Positions 23,132 through 32,118 of a DNA stretch of 64,000 nucleotides are shown piece by piece. Numbering within the stretch: position 1 is the first letter of the stretch; every line of letters begins with the position of its first letter. The notes beneath the pieces were generated by a model. The model made no database searches. It saw only the letters and a list, made by a program, of their open reading frames with translations, and was not told where the DNA came from. Position numbers and translations under genes: made by a program. The stretch is from Lachnoclostridium sp. An118 (GTDB taxonomy: Bacteria > Bacillota > Clostridia > Lachnospirales > Lachnospiraceae), in assembly GCF_002160985.1 (NCBI RefSeq), contig NZ_NFLQ01000004.1:124001-188000 (forward strand). Reading direction: 5' to 3'.

Positions 23132-23170
23132 ACAGAAATCCTCCGGCTCTTTGCCTGCGAGGATTTCTGT
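23132..23170 (+). promoter_or_regulatory. Intercistronic hairpin between the two NEAT genes
   Basis: ACAGAAATCCTC (23132-23143) and GAGGATTTCTGT (23159-23170) form a perfect 12-bp stem without a T-run. It probably stabilises or processes the mRNA so that the secreted protein is made in excess over the anchored one. Confidence 0.6.
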
Positions 23171-23207
23171 TGTCATAGAGGATCGTCTGTATTTGACGGA
23201 GGGAACG

Positions 23208-25919
23208 ATGAGAAGAAAAAAGACAGGAAAGAGATGGGCGGCGCTTGCCCTTGCGGCTGTCCTGGCCGTCGGGACAACGCAGCCCATGGGAGCGGAGGCT
23301 GCCGGGGGAACCTACACGGGCAGCGGTACATTCCATATAGACCAGTTCGGTGAGTACGACATCAATGCTTCCGTGTCTGTCACGGACGGCGTGATCACCG
23401 GCCTGGAGATAACGGGAGACAATTTCGGCGGGACCTATGCGGAGGTCAACAAGGGTAAGCTTGCCTCCGCCGTGAAGGGGATGCAAAGCCGCATCATAGG
23501 TCTGGGGGATACGGACGCCCAGGGCCTGAAAGGGCTGGACGGCGTGTCGGGAGCCACCTACTCCTCCAACGGTATCAAGGAGGCTGTGGCATCGGCCCTG
23601 GGACTTTCCCTGGAGGAGACAGCCCCGGGAGTGCCCTCCCAGACGCCGGCGGCGGGAACCTATGATATCACCGTGGCGGTGCGCAGCGATGTGGTGGACC
23701 ACAGCCTTGTGCAGACGGATACGGCCCCGGCTGTGCTGACAGTGGATGAGAGCGGGCAGATGACGCTGTCCTACACCATGGTCTCCGGCACGGACCAGGA
23801 GCCCATGTACATCCTTGGATTTAACGGCTACTACGAGAACAACGACACAGCGGCCGCCCTGACTATGGACGGCGTTACATACAATACAGAGCAGAGGGGG
23901 GGCTACCAGGTCGTCACAGATGTATCCTTCCCCCTGACCGGCGCTCTGAGCCAGTATTACTGCAACAACACTTACATTTATGTGCCTGCCATGAGCAATC
24001 TGAACGGGGAGATCAGCGGCATTTATTTTGAAAACGGCAGGTTCAGCGTCAAGACTATCGTGACCATGTACTGGGATACGCTGACAGCCAGGGCGCAGAC
24101 CCCTGAGACGCCGGATGCCACCCAGGAAAGCATGGACGTGACGGCCAGCGTGGCGCAGGAGACCTCCGCTCCGTCCTACCAGGTCACCGTGCCCTCGTCT
24201 CTTGACATGGGAGCCCTCAGCAGGACCGAGGAGAATGTGCAGGAGTACGACATCACCGTGTCCTCCCAGGACAAGGTGGGCACTGTGACTGTGACGGCGC
24301 CGGAGGGCGGTCTCCTGTACGCGGACAGCCATTCCCTGGCGTTTTCCAATGATTTCGGCACCCAGTCCTTTCAGGCAAAAGAGACGAGGGACGCGGGGGC
24401 CGATGAGGCGGTGCTTGGCGGAAGGATCACCATTGCGGGAGCAGACGTGGCGGCAGCCGCGCCCGGCAACTACACCGGCACCACAACCTTTACCATATCC
24501 TACAGCAGTGCCGGCGGAGGCGGGACGACGGAGCCGGAGGAGCCTCAGCCTGACCCGGGGGAGGACCCAGGGGACGGCGATGAGGGGGAAGACCTGGCAG
24601 AGGGAACCTACACCGTGGACGTTTTCCTATGGCACGCCACCAATGACGCCCTGTCCATGGGCAATGCGGCCCTCCAGCCCAAGGGGACAGTGGTGGTGGA
24701 TGAAAACGGGGACATGTCCCTGCGGCTCACCTTCCAGTCCCTGGATATTTCCGGCATAGAGGGCTATCTGTACCGGCTGCGGAAGGTGGATATGGACACT
24801 GTGGAGTACAACCAGGTGGGATATCCATCCTCCTACGAGGCGGCGGACGCAGATGTGCTTGAGTATTTTGCGGGCGTGCACGACGCCTACAATGACCCGG
24901 ACTCTCCGTCCTACGATGGGAAAACGGAGGGAAAGGAGTATCCGAAGGTCATCTCCATTCCCATCCAGAAGGATGAGGACATGAATTATGTGGAAATCTA
25001 CGTGCCTGTCATGGAGGCCATCGGCGCCGGGCAGGGCACCCAGCTGGCCAGGCTCCACATTGACTGGAGCACCCTTGCGCAGGGCGGCGGGGAGCCGGAG
25101 AGCCCGGATCCCGGCGGGGATGAGCTGGATATCCGCAATCTGCCGGACGGCGTGTACTCGGTAACGGGGCGTATGCTGAAGGTGGACAAGGAGACCCTCT
25201 CCATGTCCGACAATGCCATTGACCACACCATCAAGCTGACAGTGAAGGACGGGAAGTATGCTCTGACCATGAACTTCCGGGGACTCACCATCGGCAGCCA
25301 GCTGGGCTATCTTGGGCGGCTCCAGTACTTTGCCTCCGGCTACACGCTGGACCACCAGTACGGAAATCCCCAGGGAGACCTGCAGGCTGTGACAGTGGAC
25401 AGCTATCAGCAGAACGAGGACGGCTCGAGAGTCAGCGACCAGTACGGGACAGACTACCCGGATGAGGTCACCTTTGAGCTCATACCGGAGGCTCTGGAGG
25501 ACGGCTATGTGCCGCTGCAGGTCTTTGTCCCCATCATGGACGCTATCGCGTCGGGAACAGGGACGCAGCCTGTGTTCCTGGCTCTTGACTGGGATACGCT
25601 GCAGGCCACGACAGACGATGACCCGGCTTTCGACGACGAGGGCCAGACGGATGATGAGGAAACAGACGGCAACGGAGAAGGCTCGGGCCTTACCGGCGGC
25701 AGTGGTCTGGGAACCTCCACTCTGCCAGGAGGCTCCTCTCTGGGAGGTTCCTCCCTCGGAGGCTCATCTCTTGGCGGTTCCAGCCTGGGCGGCTCCTCCC
25801 TGTCCGCAGCCCGGACGGGAGATGAGACGGGGACAGCCCTTGCCGGATGGGCGGCGCTGCTTATATTGGCGGGCGCTGCGGTCGTCCTGGCCCTGCGGCA
25901 GAGAAGAGGAAGCAGGTGA
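23208..25919 (+). CDS. Cell-surface FMN_bind-NEAT fusion protein
   Basis: A 903-residue protein from ATG 23208 (MRRKKTGKRW) after GACGGAGGG. Order: signal peptide 1-32; FMN_bind domain 33-132 with D111-G-V-S-G-A-T117-Y-S119, matching the DxxSGATxS motif where ApbE attaches FMN to Thr; NEAT-like module about 143-290; the Ig-like domain shared with the previous gene, about 310-430; NEAT module about 465-620 (LWHATNDALSMGNAAL and YVEIYVPVM); NEAT module about 645-810 (LKVDKETLSMSDNA); five GGSSL repeats; then RTGDE, a membrane helix and a basic tail. The end resembles a diverged sortase signal. Inference: an extracellular heme receptor carrying its own flavin redox group. Confidence 0.8.
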   Translation: MRRKKTGKRWAALALAAVLAVGTTQPMGAEAAGGTYTGSGTFHIDQFGEYDINASVSVTDGVITGLEITGDNFGGTYAEVNKGKLASAVKGMQSRIIGLGDTDAQGLKGLDGVSGATYSSNGIKEAVASALGLSLEETAPGVPSQTPAAGTYDITVAVRSDVVDHSLVQTDTAPAVLTVDESGQMTLSYTMVSGTDQEPMYILGFNGYYENNDTAAALTMDGVTYNTEQRGGYQVVTDVSFPLTGALSQYYCNNTYIYVPAMSNLNGEISGIYFENGRFSVKTIVTMYWDTLTARAQTPETPDATQESMDVTASVAQETSAPSYQVTVPSSLDMGALSRTEENVQEYDITVSSQDKVGTVTVTAPEGGLLYADSHSLAFSNDFGTQSFQAKETRDAGADEAVLGGRITIAGADVAAAAPGNYTGTTTFTISYSSAGGGGTTEPEEPQPDPGEDPGDGDEGEDLAEGTYTVDVFLWHATNDALSMGNAALQPKGTVVVDENGDMSLRLTFQSLDISGIEGYLYRLRKVDMDTVEYNQVGYPSSYEAADADVLEYFAGVHDAYNDPDSPSYDGKTEGKEYPKVISIPIQKDEDMNYVEIYVPVMEAIGAGQGTQLARLHIDWSTLAQGGGEPESPDPGGDELDIRNLPDGVYSVTGRMLKVDKETLSMSDNAIDHTIKLTVKDGKYALTMNFRGLTIGSQLGYLGRLQYFASGYTLDHQYGNPQGDLQAVTVDSYQQNEDGSRVSDQYGTDYPDEVTFELIPEALEDGYVPLQVFVPIMDAIASGTGTQPVFLALDWDTLQATTDDDPAFDDEGQTDDEETDGNGEGSGLTGGSGLGTSTLPGGSSLGGSSLGGSSLGGSSLGGSSLSAARTGDETGTALAGWAALLILAGAAVVLALRQRRGSR

Positions 25920-26947
25920 TGAAGGTGAGAGTGGGAAATAAGATAAGGCGGGCGCTGGCAGGCGCCCTGGCAGCTCTCCTGGTCCTGGCAGCAGGGCAGG
26001 GGGCTGCGCCCCTGTCCGCCCTGGCGGCCGGCGGAAACGTCTATACCTGTGTGGTCCATCCCTGCTACGCCCACCCGGACACCGGGGCCATCGAGGACTC
26101 CGGGGGAGAGGCGTCCCGCCCCATCGGACAGGGAATGGTGGAGGGAGCGGTCTACACCACAGGCATCCTGGAGGTGACGGACAGCGGGGCCTACTACCTG
26201 ACCATCCGCATGAGCTTGATGAGCTACACCTCCGGTCACAGCTTCTGGGTGCAGAACGTGGGGGACTCCTCCTGGGCCAGCCCGGCTGTGGGCGTGACGG
26301 GGAGCGGATCGGACAGCAACGGGGCCACATCGGATATCTGTATCCAGGTGCCCAGTGAAAACTGTGTGGTCCGGGTCTCCATGTATGTAAGTCCCATGGG
26401 GAGAGATGTCATTTTTTATCTCTATCCAAGCGACTACACCGTGGGAAATAACACAGACATGAACGCCACTATCGTGACGGCCGCGTCCGGCAGATCATCA
26501 GGAACTTCCTCCGGGACAGGCAGCGCCTCGGCAGGCAGCAGCACGGCCGGCGGCAGTTCCTCAGGCAGCACTGCGGGCGGCGCGTCCGGCGGCTCCTCCC
26601 TTGGCAGCAACAGTCTGTCGGCGGCGGGCTTGGCCGATACGGATACAGGGGAAGAGACAGATGGAAGCGAGGCGCCGGCCCTCTCCAGCTCCATAGAGGA
26701 GGCGGCGGACCCGGCCACAGCCACAGACGGTGAGCTGTCCGACGCCCAGGGGCTGAGCCTCTCTACTGCCTCGGACGGTTCCGGGGAAGAGGGGACGGAC
26801 GGAGCTTCCGGCAGCGGCGTGTTTGCCGTGGCGGCGGCCGTCATGGTGACCGGTCTGGTCTTTATGGGAGCGGCGGCAGCGATCGTCTATTTCTTCCGGA
26901 GAAACTGGCGCAGATGGGGCGGAGGTTACGAAGATGATGAGGATTGA
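25919..26947 (+). CDS. shp: Shp-type surface heme-binding protein
   Basis: A 342-residue protein whose ATG overlaps the stop of the previous gene. After a signal peptide (1-37) residues 40-180 align well with streptococcal Shp: HPDTGAIEDSGGE, then IGQGMVEGAVY, then RMSLMSY, then SPMGRDVIFYL. The two Met ligands of Shp correspond to M73 (GQGM) and M160 (SPMG); their 87-residue spacing equals that of Met66 and Met153 in Shp. A Ser/Gly/Ala-rich acidic linker, a membrane helix near 305-327 and a charged tail follow. Shp takes heme from NEAT receptors and passes it to the transporter lipoprotein; the same relay is likely here. Confidence 0.88.
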   Translation: MKVRVGNKIRRALAGALAALLVLAAGQGAAPLSALAAGGNVYTCVVHPCYAHPDTGAIEDSGGEASRPIGQGMVEGAVYTTGILEVTDSGAYYLTIRMSLMSYTSGHSFWVQNVGDSSWASPAVGVTGSGSDSNGATSDICIQVPSENCVVRVSMYVSPMGRDVIFYLYPSDYTVGNNTDMNATIVTAASGRSSGTSSGTGSASAGSSTAGGSSSGSTAGGASGGSSLGSNSLSAAGLADTDTGEETDGSEAPALSSSIEEAADPATATDGELSDAQGLSLSTASDGSGEEGTDGASGSGVFAVAAAVMVTGLVFMGAAAAIVYFFRRNWRRWGGGYEDDED

Positions 26948-28082
26948 CAGGAAAAAGGCAGCCGGGAGGACGGCAGTTGGAAGGGCAGCAGGCGCGCTGG
27001 CCTGCAGCGCCCTGACACTGAGCCTCCTGGCAGGATGCGTGGACCAGAGCGGGAGCGCGGATGGTCAGACCGGGTCGGCGGACACGGCGGCGGGCTCTGC
27101 CGGGAGCGTGGAGACCCTCCTTGAGATAACAGACCCCCAGGAGAAGGCGGCCGTGGAGGCGGCCAAGGCCAAGGTGGCGGCTATGGGGGAGGAGCCCCGC
27201 GTCATCGCCACCTCCCCCGCCACAGCCGACATCTGTGACCGGTTGGAGCTGGACCTTGTGGGCGTGTGCACCAGCACCATATCCTCCCTGCCGGAGCGGT
27301 ACGCAGAGGTGGAGCAGGTGGGGACGGCCATGAGTCCGGATATGGAGATCGTGGCCTCCCTCTCCCCTGACTGGATATTAAGCCCCTCCAGCCTCCAGTC
27401 GGACCTGCAGCCAAAGTACGAGGCCATTGACACAGACTGGGCCTTCCTGAACCTGCGCAGCGTGCAGGGGATGTACCGGTCCATCCAGGAGCTGGGAGAG
27501 ATATTCGGCAGGGAGGAGCAGGCCGGGAAGCTGGTAGACGAATTTACGGAATTCTACGAGGACTATGTGACCAGAAATGAAGGGCAGGAGAGCCCCAAGG
27601 TGCTGATCCTCATGGGGCTTCCGGGGAGCTACATCATCGCCACGGAGAACTCCTATGTGGGAAGCCTGGTGGAGCTGGCGGGAGGCGAGAATGTGTACGC
27701 CGGCACAGACCAGGAATTCCTGACTGTGAACACAGAGGATATGAAGTCCAGGGAGCCGGATGTCATCCTGCGGGCCGCACATGCGCTGCCGGACCAGATC
27801 ATCGAGATGTTCAACGAGGAATTTGCGACAAATGACATATGGCAGCATTTCACGGCGGTCAAGGAGGGGCGGGTCTACGACCTGACCTACGAGCTCTTTG
27901 GCATGAGCGCCAATTTCAACTATCCGGAGGCCCTGGAGGAGCTCCAGCCCATGCTCTATCCCCAGAGCGAGGATGACTCGGAGCAGGCAAAGGAAAACAG
28001 CGACAGGGCCGCGGAGGCGGCCAGGGAGAGCGAAGCCACCGGGAAGACTGACGAGGAGACGCTGCAGGAGATTACAAAGTAA
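26934..28082 (+). CDS. Heme ABC transporter substrate-binding lipoprotein (HtsA/IsdE type)
   Basis: The 382-residue protein is a cluster-A substrate-binding lipoprotein. The lipobox LSLLAGC (Cys near 35) is followed by an acidic linker and a FecB-type fold: EEPRVIATSPATADICDRLELDLVGVC, EIVASLSPDWILSPS, then a helical backbone and VLILMGLPGSYIIATENSYVGSLVELAGG. Its start overlaps the end of the shp gene by 14 bp. The C-terminal 50 residues are a charged tail unusual for the family. It should receive heme from Shp and deliver it to the permease. Confidence 0.85.
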   Translation: MMRIDRKKAAGRTAVGRAAGALACSALTLSLLAGCVDQSGSADGQTGSADTAAGSAGSVETLLEITDPQEKAAVEAAKAKVAAMGEEPRVIATSPATADICDRLELDLVGVCTSTISSLPERYAEVEQVGTAMSPDMEIVASLSPDWILSPSSLQSDLQPKYEAIDTDWAFLNLRSVQGMYRSIQELGEIFGREEQAGKLVDEFTEFYEDYVTRNEGQESPKVLILMGLPGSYIIATENSYVGSLVELAGGENVYAGTDQEFLTVNTEDMKSREPDVILRAAHALPDQIIEMFNEEFATNDIWQHFTAVKEGRVYDLTYELFGMSANFNYPEALEELQPMLYPQSEDDSEQAKENSDRAAEAARESEATGKTDEETLQEITK

Positions 28083-28095
28083 GGAGAGGTGAGCC

Positions 28096-29145
28096 ATGAG
28101 CGAAGAAAAAATGACAGTACCGGAGGAGGCCCGGAGGATGGACCAGAGCCGGAAAAAGAAGAAGACAGCCAGGGCGGCCCTCTCCTTCCTCATCCTGGGA
28201 GTCCTCCTGGCGGCGCTGGTATTTGCCTCCATCAATATCGGGAGCCTGCAGGTGTCCTTTGGGGAGCTGATGAGAGGGCTCTTTGTGGAGCGCATCGAGA
28301 ACGTGGCGGCCATCTATGACCTGCGCTTTCCGAGGATCGTGATTTCCCTCTTTGCGGGGGCGGCGGTGGCTGTGGCGGGCGTCCTCTTCCAGGCAGTACT
28401 GAAAAATCCCCTGGCAGACCCGGGCATCATCGGCATTTCCAGCGGGGCCAGCTTTGCGGCAGTGCTGGTCACGGCCTTTCTCCCGGCTCTCTATTTCTTT
28501 ACCCCCCTCTTTGCCTTCGGGGGCGGCGTGCTGGCCTTCTTTCTTGTGTACAGCCTGTCCTGGAAGGGGGGCTTAAGCCCCCTTCGCATCATCCTCACAG
28601 GCGTGGCGGTGAGCGCCATGTTCTCAGGCCTCTCGGACGCCCTGAACTCCATGACAGGGGGCAGCTCCTCCGGGGTGGCCTCCATTGTGGAGGGGAACAT
28701 CACCCAGAAGACCTGGGAGGACGTGCAGACCCTTCTGCCCTACGTCATCGTGGGGCTGGTGCTGGCGGTGCTGTTCTCCAAAATGTGCAATCTCATGACT
28801 CTGGAGGACAAGACGGCCAGGGGGCTGGGAGTCAATGTCAACCTGATGCGCATCCTGATCTCTCTGGTGGCGGTGCTCCTTGCCAGCATTTCCACGGCAG
28901 TGGCGGGAGCCGTCAGCTTCCTGGGGCTCATCGTACCCCATATAGGGCGCATCCTGGTGGGCAGCGATCACCGGGCGCTGGTGCCCTTCTCCATGCTGGC
29001 GGGGGCCTTTACTTTCCTTCTGGCGGACACTATCGGAAGGACCGTGGCGGCGCCCTACGAGGTGTCGGCCTCCATCATCATGAGCGTGATCGGCGGCCCG
29101 TTCTTTATCATTTTGCTTAGGAGGTCAAAGAAATATGCAGCGTGA
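28096..29145 (+). CDS. FecCD-family permease for heme/iron
   Basis: A 349-residue BtuC/FecCD-type permease with ten hydrophobic segments. Family landmarks are LRFPRIVISLFAGAAVAVAGVLFQAVLKNPLADPGIIGISSGA (residues 75-118) and the late VSFLGLIVPHIGRILVGSDHR loop that contacts the ATPase, plus RTVAAPYEVSASIIMSVIGGPFF near the end. AAGGAGAGG precedes the start. It pairs with the lipoprotein and the ATPase as a type II importer. Confidence 0.92.
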   Translation: MSEEKMTVPEEARRMDQSRKKKKTARAALSFLILGVLLAALVFASINIGSLQVSFGELMRGLFVERIENVAAIYDLRFPRIVISLFAGAAVAVAGVLFQAVLKNPLADPGIIGISSGASFAAVLVTAFLPALYFFTPLFAFGGGVLAFFLVYSLSWKGGLSPLRIILTGVAVSAMFSGLSDALNSMTGGSSSGVASIVEGNITQKTWEDVQTLLPYVIVGLVLAVLFSKMCNLMTLEDKTARGLGVNVNLMRILISLVAVLLASISTAVAGAVSFLGLIVPHIGRILVGSDHRALVPFSMLAGAFTFLLADTIGRTVAAPYEVSASIIMSVIGGPFFIILLRRSKKYAA

Positions 29146-29923
29146 GGATAAGAAGAAGCCCGCCATGGAGGTGAGGGGGCTGTATTTTTCCTACGGGAAG
29201 AACAAAGTGCTAAGAGACGCCTCCTTTACCATCGAGGAGGGAGAGATCACCACCATCATGGGGGCTAACGGGTGCGGGAAATCCACCCTTTTCAACCTGA
29301 TGACAAAAAACCTCTGCCCCCGGAAGGGAAATATCTTCCTCTGGGGGAGAAATATCCAGAATCTGGCGCTGAAGGAGTTTGCCCGGAAGGTCTCCATCGT
29401 GCACCAGTACAACACCTCCGCTGACGACATCACAGTGGAGAGGCTGGTGTCCTTTGGCAGGACCCCTCACATGAAGATGATGCAGGCCCGCAGCCAGGAG
29501 GACGAGGAGAAGATACGGTGGGCCATGGAAGTGACGAACGTGGAAACATACAGGGACAGGGAGGTGGGAAGGCTCTCCGGGGGCCAGAGACAGCGGGTGT
29601 GGATCGCCATGGCGCTGGCCCAGAGCACGAAGATACTCTTCCTGGACGAGCCCACCACCTACCTGGATATCCGCTACCAGATCGAGATCCTGGAGCTGGT
29701 CCAGAGGCTGAACCGGGAGTACGGCATCACCATCATCATGGTCCTCCACGACATCAACCAGGCCATCCACTACTCGGACCGCATCATCGGGCTGAAGGAC
29801 GGACGGGTGGCCGCCTGGGGAGCGCCCGGGGAGATCATCACGCCGGAGTGCATCCGGGAGCTGTACGGCATCTCCCTGGATGTGACAAATGTAGAAGGAA
29901 AGAAATTTGTGCTCACCGTCTGA
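29135..29923 (+). CDS. FecE-type ATPase of the heme/iron importer
   Basis: A 262-residue ABC ATPase with Walker A GANGCGKST (near 45), Q-loop VHQYNT (near 90), signature LSGGQRQRVWIA (near 150), Walker B ILFLDEPTTYLD (near 170) and switch His in VLHDINQA (near 208). The start codon lies inside the permease gene (11-bp overlap), indicating translational coupling. It powers heme or ferric-chelate uptake. Confidence 0.93.
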   Translation: MQREDKKKPAMEVRGLYFSYGKNKVLRDASFTIEEGEITTIMGANGCGKSTLFNLMTKNLCPRKGNIFLWGRNIQNLALKEFARKVSIVHQYNTSADDITVERLVSFGRTPHMKMMQARSQEDEEKIRWAMEVTNVETYRDREVGRLSGGQRQRVWIAMALAQSTKILFLDEPTTYLDIRYQIEILELVQRLNREYGITIIMVLHDINQAIHYSDRIIGLKDGRVAAWGAPGEIITPECIRELYGISLDVTNVEGKKFVLTV

Positions 29924-29957
29924 GGGGCGGTGAGCGAAAGAGACAGGAGAAAGCTAT

Positions 29958-30374
29958 ATGAACAACAAAAATCCGATCCGTTTCCTGTGGATCATCGCGG
30001 GATTTATCTGTCTGGGACTGGGGACAGTGGGCATCGTGCTGCCTATCCTGCCAACAGTCCCCTTTTATCTGGCCACTGTGTTCTGCTTTGCGAAGAGCTC
30101 CAGGAGGCTCCACGACTGGTTCCTGGGGACCGGTCTGTACAGGAAGCACCTGGACAGCTTTGTCAGGCGGAAAGCCATGACCATGCAGACGAAATGCTCC
30201 ATTGTGGGGACCGTGACCGTGGTCATGGCCATTGGATTTATCCTGATGAAGAATGTGCCCGTGGGCAGGATCTGTCTGGCCATTGTCTGGGTGTGCCATG
30301 TCATTTACTTTTTCTTCCGCGTGAAGACGGTCAGGCGGGAGGATGGAAAGGGGCAGGAGCGGGCCTATGATTAA
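29958..30374 (+). CDS. YbaN/DUF454 family membrane protein
   Basis: A 138-residue protein with the DUF454 signature [40 protein letters not shown] followed by a basic loop and two more helices. YbaN-like proteins are often encoded near heme or cytochrome-related ABC transporters, but their function is unproven. It lies between the importer ATPase and the CydDC-like pair, and its stop overlaps the start of the next gene. Likely a partner in handling imported heme. Confidence 0.8.
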   Translation: MNNKNPIRFLWIIAGFICLGLGTVGIVLPILPTVPFYLATVFCFAKSSRRLHDWFLGTGLYRKHLDSFVRRKAMTMQTKCSIVGTVTVVMAIGFILMKNVPVGRICLAIVWVCHVIYFFFRVKTVRREDGKGQERAYD

Positions 30375-32118
30375 GAAGAGACTCCTGGGGCTTCTGTCCC
30401 AGTCAAAAAAATACATTTACTTTCAGGTGCTCTGGCAGTGGCTCTCCCTCCTCTGCCAGATTTTGGTGACAGGCAGCGTGTCCATGCTGCTGGAGCAGGC
30501 AGTCTTCTGGCAGGTGACCGCCGCCTCGGCCCTTACATGGGGCGGTCTGGCCCTGGGCGCCATTGCCCTGCGGTTTGTCTGTGACAGGCAGGCCTCCTTT
30601 GCCTCCTACCGGGCCAGCGTGGATGTGAAGAGGGTCCTGCGGGACAGGATCTATGAGAAGCTCCTCCGTCTGGGAGCCTCCTACCGGGAGAAGACAGCCA
30701 CGTCGGAGGTGGTGCAGATGGCGGCGGAGGGAGTGGAGCAGCTGGAGACCTATTTCGGCAGATATCTGGCCCAGCTTTTCTACAGCCTCCTGGCGCCGGT
30801 GACTCTGTTTGCCGTCCTCTCCTTTGTCAGCTGGAGAGCCAGCCTTGTGCTCCTTATCTGCGTGCCCCTCATCCCGATATCCATTGTGGCGGTGCAGAAG
30901 TTTGCCAGGCGCCTGCTGGCAAAATACTGGGGCATTTACACAGAGCTGGGGGACAGCTTCCTGGAAAATCTCCAGGGCCTGACTACCCTGAAGATTTATC
31001 AGGCGGATGAGGAGAAGGCCCGGGAGATGGACCAGGAGTCCCAGAAATTCCGGCGGGTCACCATGAAGGTGCTGACCATGCAGCTCAATTCCACCAGCGT
31101 CATGGACATCATCGCCTACGGAGGGGCGGCGGCGGGCATGATCGTCACCCTGTGGGAGCTGGCGGGGGGAAGGGTGAGCCTTCACGGAGCGCTGATGCTC
31201 ATCCTTCTGGCCTCCGAGTTCTTCATCCCCTTGCGCCTTCTTGGCTCCTTCTTCCACATTGCCATGAATGGCATGGCAGCCAGCGACCGGATCTTTGCCC
31301 TGCTGGACCTGCCTGAGCCTGCGCAGGGAGAAGAAATCCTGGCGGGAGGACAGACGGACCTGGCATTTGAGAACGTGTGCTTCTCCTACGGGGAGGACAG
31401 GCAGATACTGGACCAGGTGTCCATGGAGTTCCCGGCGGGGAGCTTTACCTCCATCGTGGGGGCCTCGGGCTGCGGCAAGAGCACGGCGGCCGGCATCCTC
31501 ATGGGGAGGAACAGAGGCTATAGAGGCAGCGTGAGGATACAGGGAAAAGAGCTGTCCCATATCCGGGAGGAAAGCCTGATGGACCAGATCACCATGGTGA
31601 GCCATAACAGCTGGCTCTTTAAAGGCACAGTGGAGGACAATCTGCGGATGGGAGCGCCGGACGCCGGGCAGGAGGAGATGGAGGAGGCCCTGAGGAAGGT
31701 CAGACTGTGGGATTTCCTGGCCGGGCAGCAGGGCCTTCAGACCCCTGTCCTTGAAAAAGGCAGCAACTTCTCCGGCGGCCAGTGCCAGAGACTGGCCCTG
31801 GCAAGGGCCCTGCTCCACGACACGCCGGTGTACATCTTTGACGAGGCCACCTCCAACATTGATGCGGAGAGCGAGGAGATGATCATGGAGGCCATCCGCC
31901 GCCTGGCCGGGGAGAAGACGGTCATCCTCATCTCCCACCGGCTGGCAAATGTGACCGGGTCGGACCGTATCTATTTGATGCAGGACGGCAGGGTGGCGGA
32001 GAACGGCACCCACCGGCAGCTCCTGGAGAGGAAGGGACAGTATGAGAAGCTGTACAGGACCCAGATGGAGCTGGAGCAGTATGGAAAAGAACAGTATGGA
32101 AAGGAGGCGGCAGTATGA
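30367..32118 (+). CDS. CydD-like ABC transporter ATP-binding/permease
   Basis: The 583-residue protein starts at ATG 30367, inside the last codons of the DUF454 gene; an ATG eight codons earlier lacks a ribosome-binding site. Six membrane helices (residues 20-290) with the CydD-like motif [20 protein letters not shown] are followed by an ATPase with [36 protein letters not shown] and ISHRLANV. CydDC pairs export thiols or bind heme and are needed for cytochrome bd assembly. Here the pair sits in a heme operon, as in streptococcal sia operons, which suggests heme or porphyrin trafficking. Confidence 0.85.
   Translation: MIKKRLLGLLSQSKKYIYFQVLWQWLSLLCQILVTGSVSMLLEQAVFWQVTAASALTWGGLALGAIALRFVCDRQASFASYRASVDVKRVLRDRIYEKLLRLGASYREKTATSEVVQMAAEGVEQLETYFGRYLAQLFYSLLAPVTLFAVLSFVSWRASLVLLICVPLIPISIVAVQKFARRLLAKYWGIYTELGDSFLENLQGLTTLKIYQADEEKAREMDQESQKFRRVTMKVLTMQLNSTSVMDIIAYGGAAAGMIVTLWELAGGRVSLHGALMLILLASEFFIPLRLLGSFFHIAMNGMAASDRIFALLDLPEPAQGEEILAGGQTDLAFENVCFSYGEDRQILDQVSMEFPAGSFTSIVGASGCGKSTAAGILMGRNRGYRGSVRIQGKELSHIREESLMDQITMVSHNSWLFKGTVEDNLRMGAPDAGQEEMEEALRKVRLWDFLAGQQGLQTPVLEKGSNFSGGQCQRLALARALLHDTPVYIFDEATSNIDAESEEMIMEAIRRLAGEKTVILISHRLANVTGSDRIYLMQDGRVAENGTHRQLLERKGQYEKLYRTQMELEQYGKEQYGKEAAV

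Noticed and set aside
23094-24332. A 412-codon minus-strand frame opposite the FMN_bind-NEAT gene
   Set aside because: It is an antisense shadow with repetitive His/Gly content and no start signal.
25728-25802. The GGSSL-coding 15-bp repeats as a mobile or satellite element
   Set aside because: They are in frame, degenerate at third positions and form a cell-wall-spanning linker; they are part of the gene.
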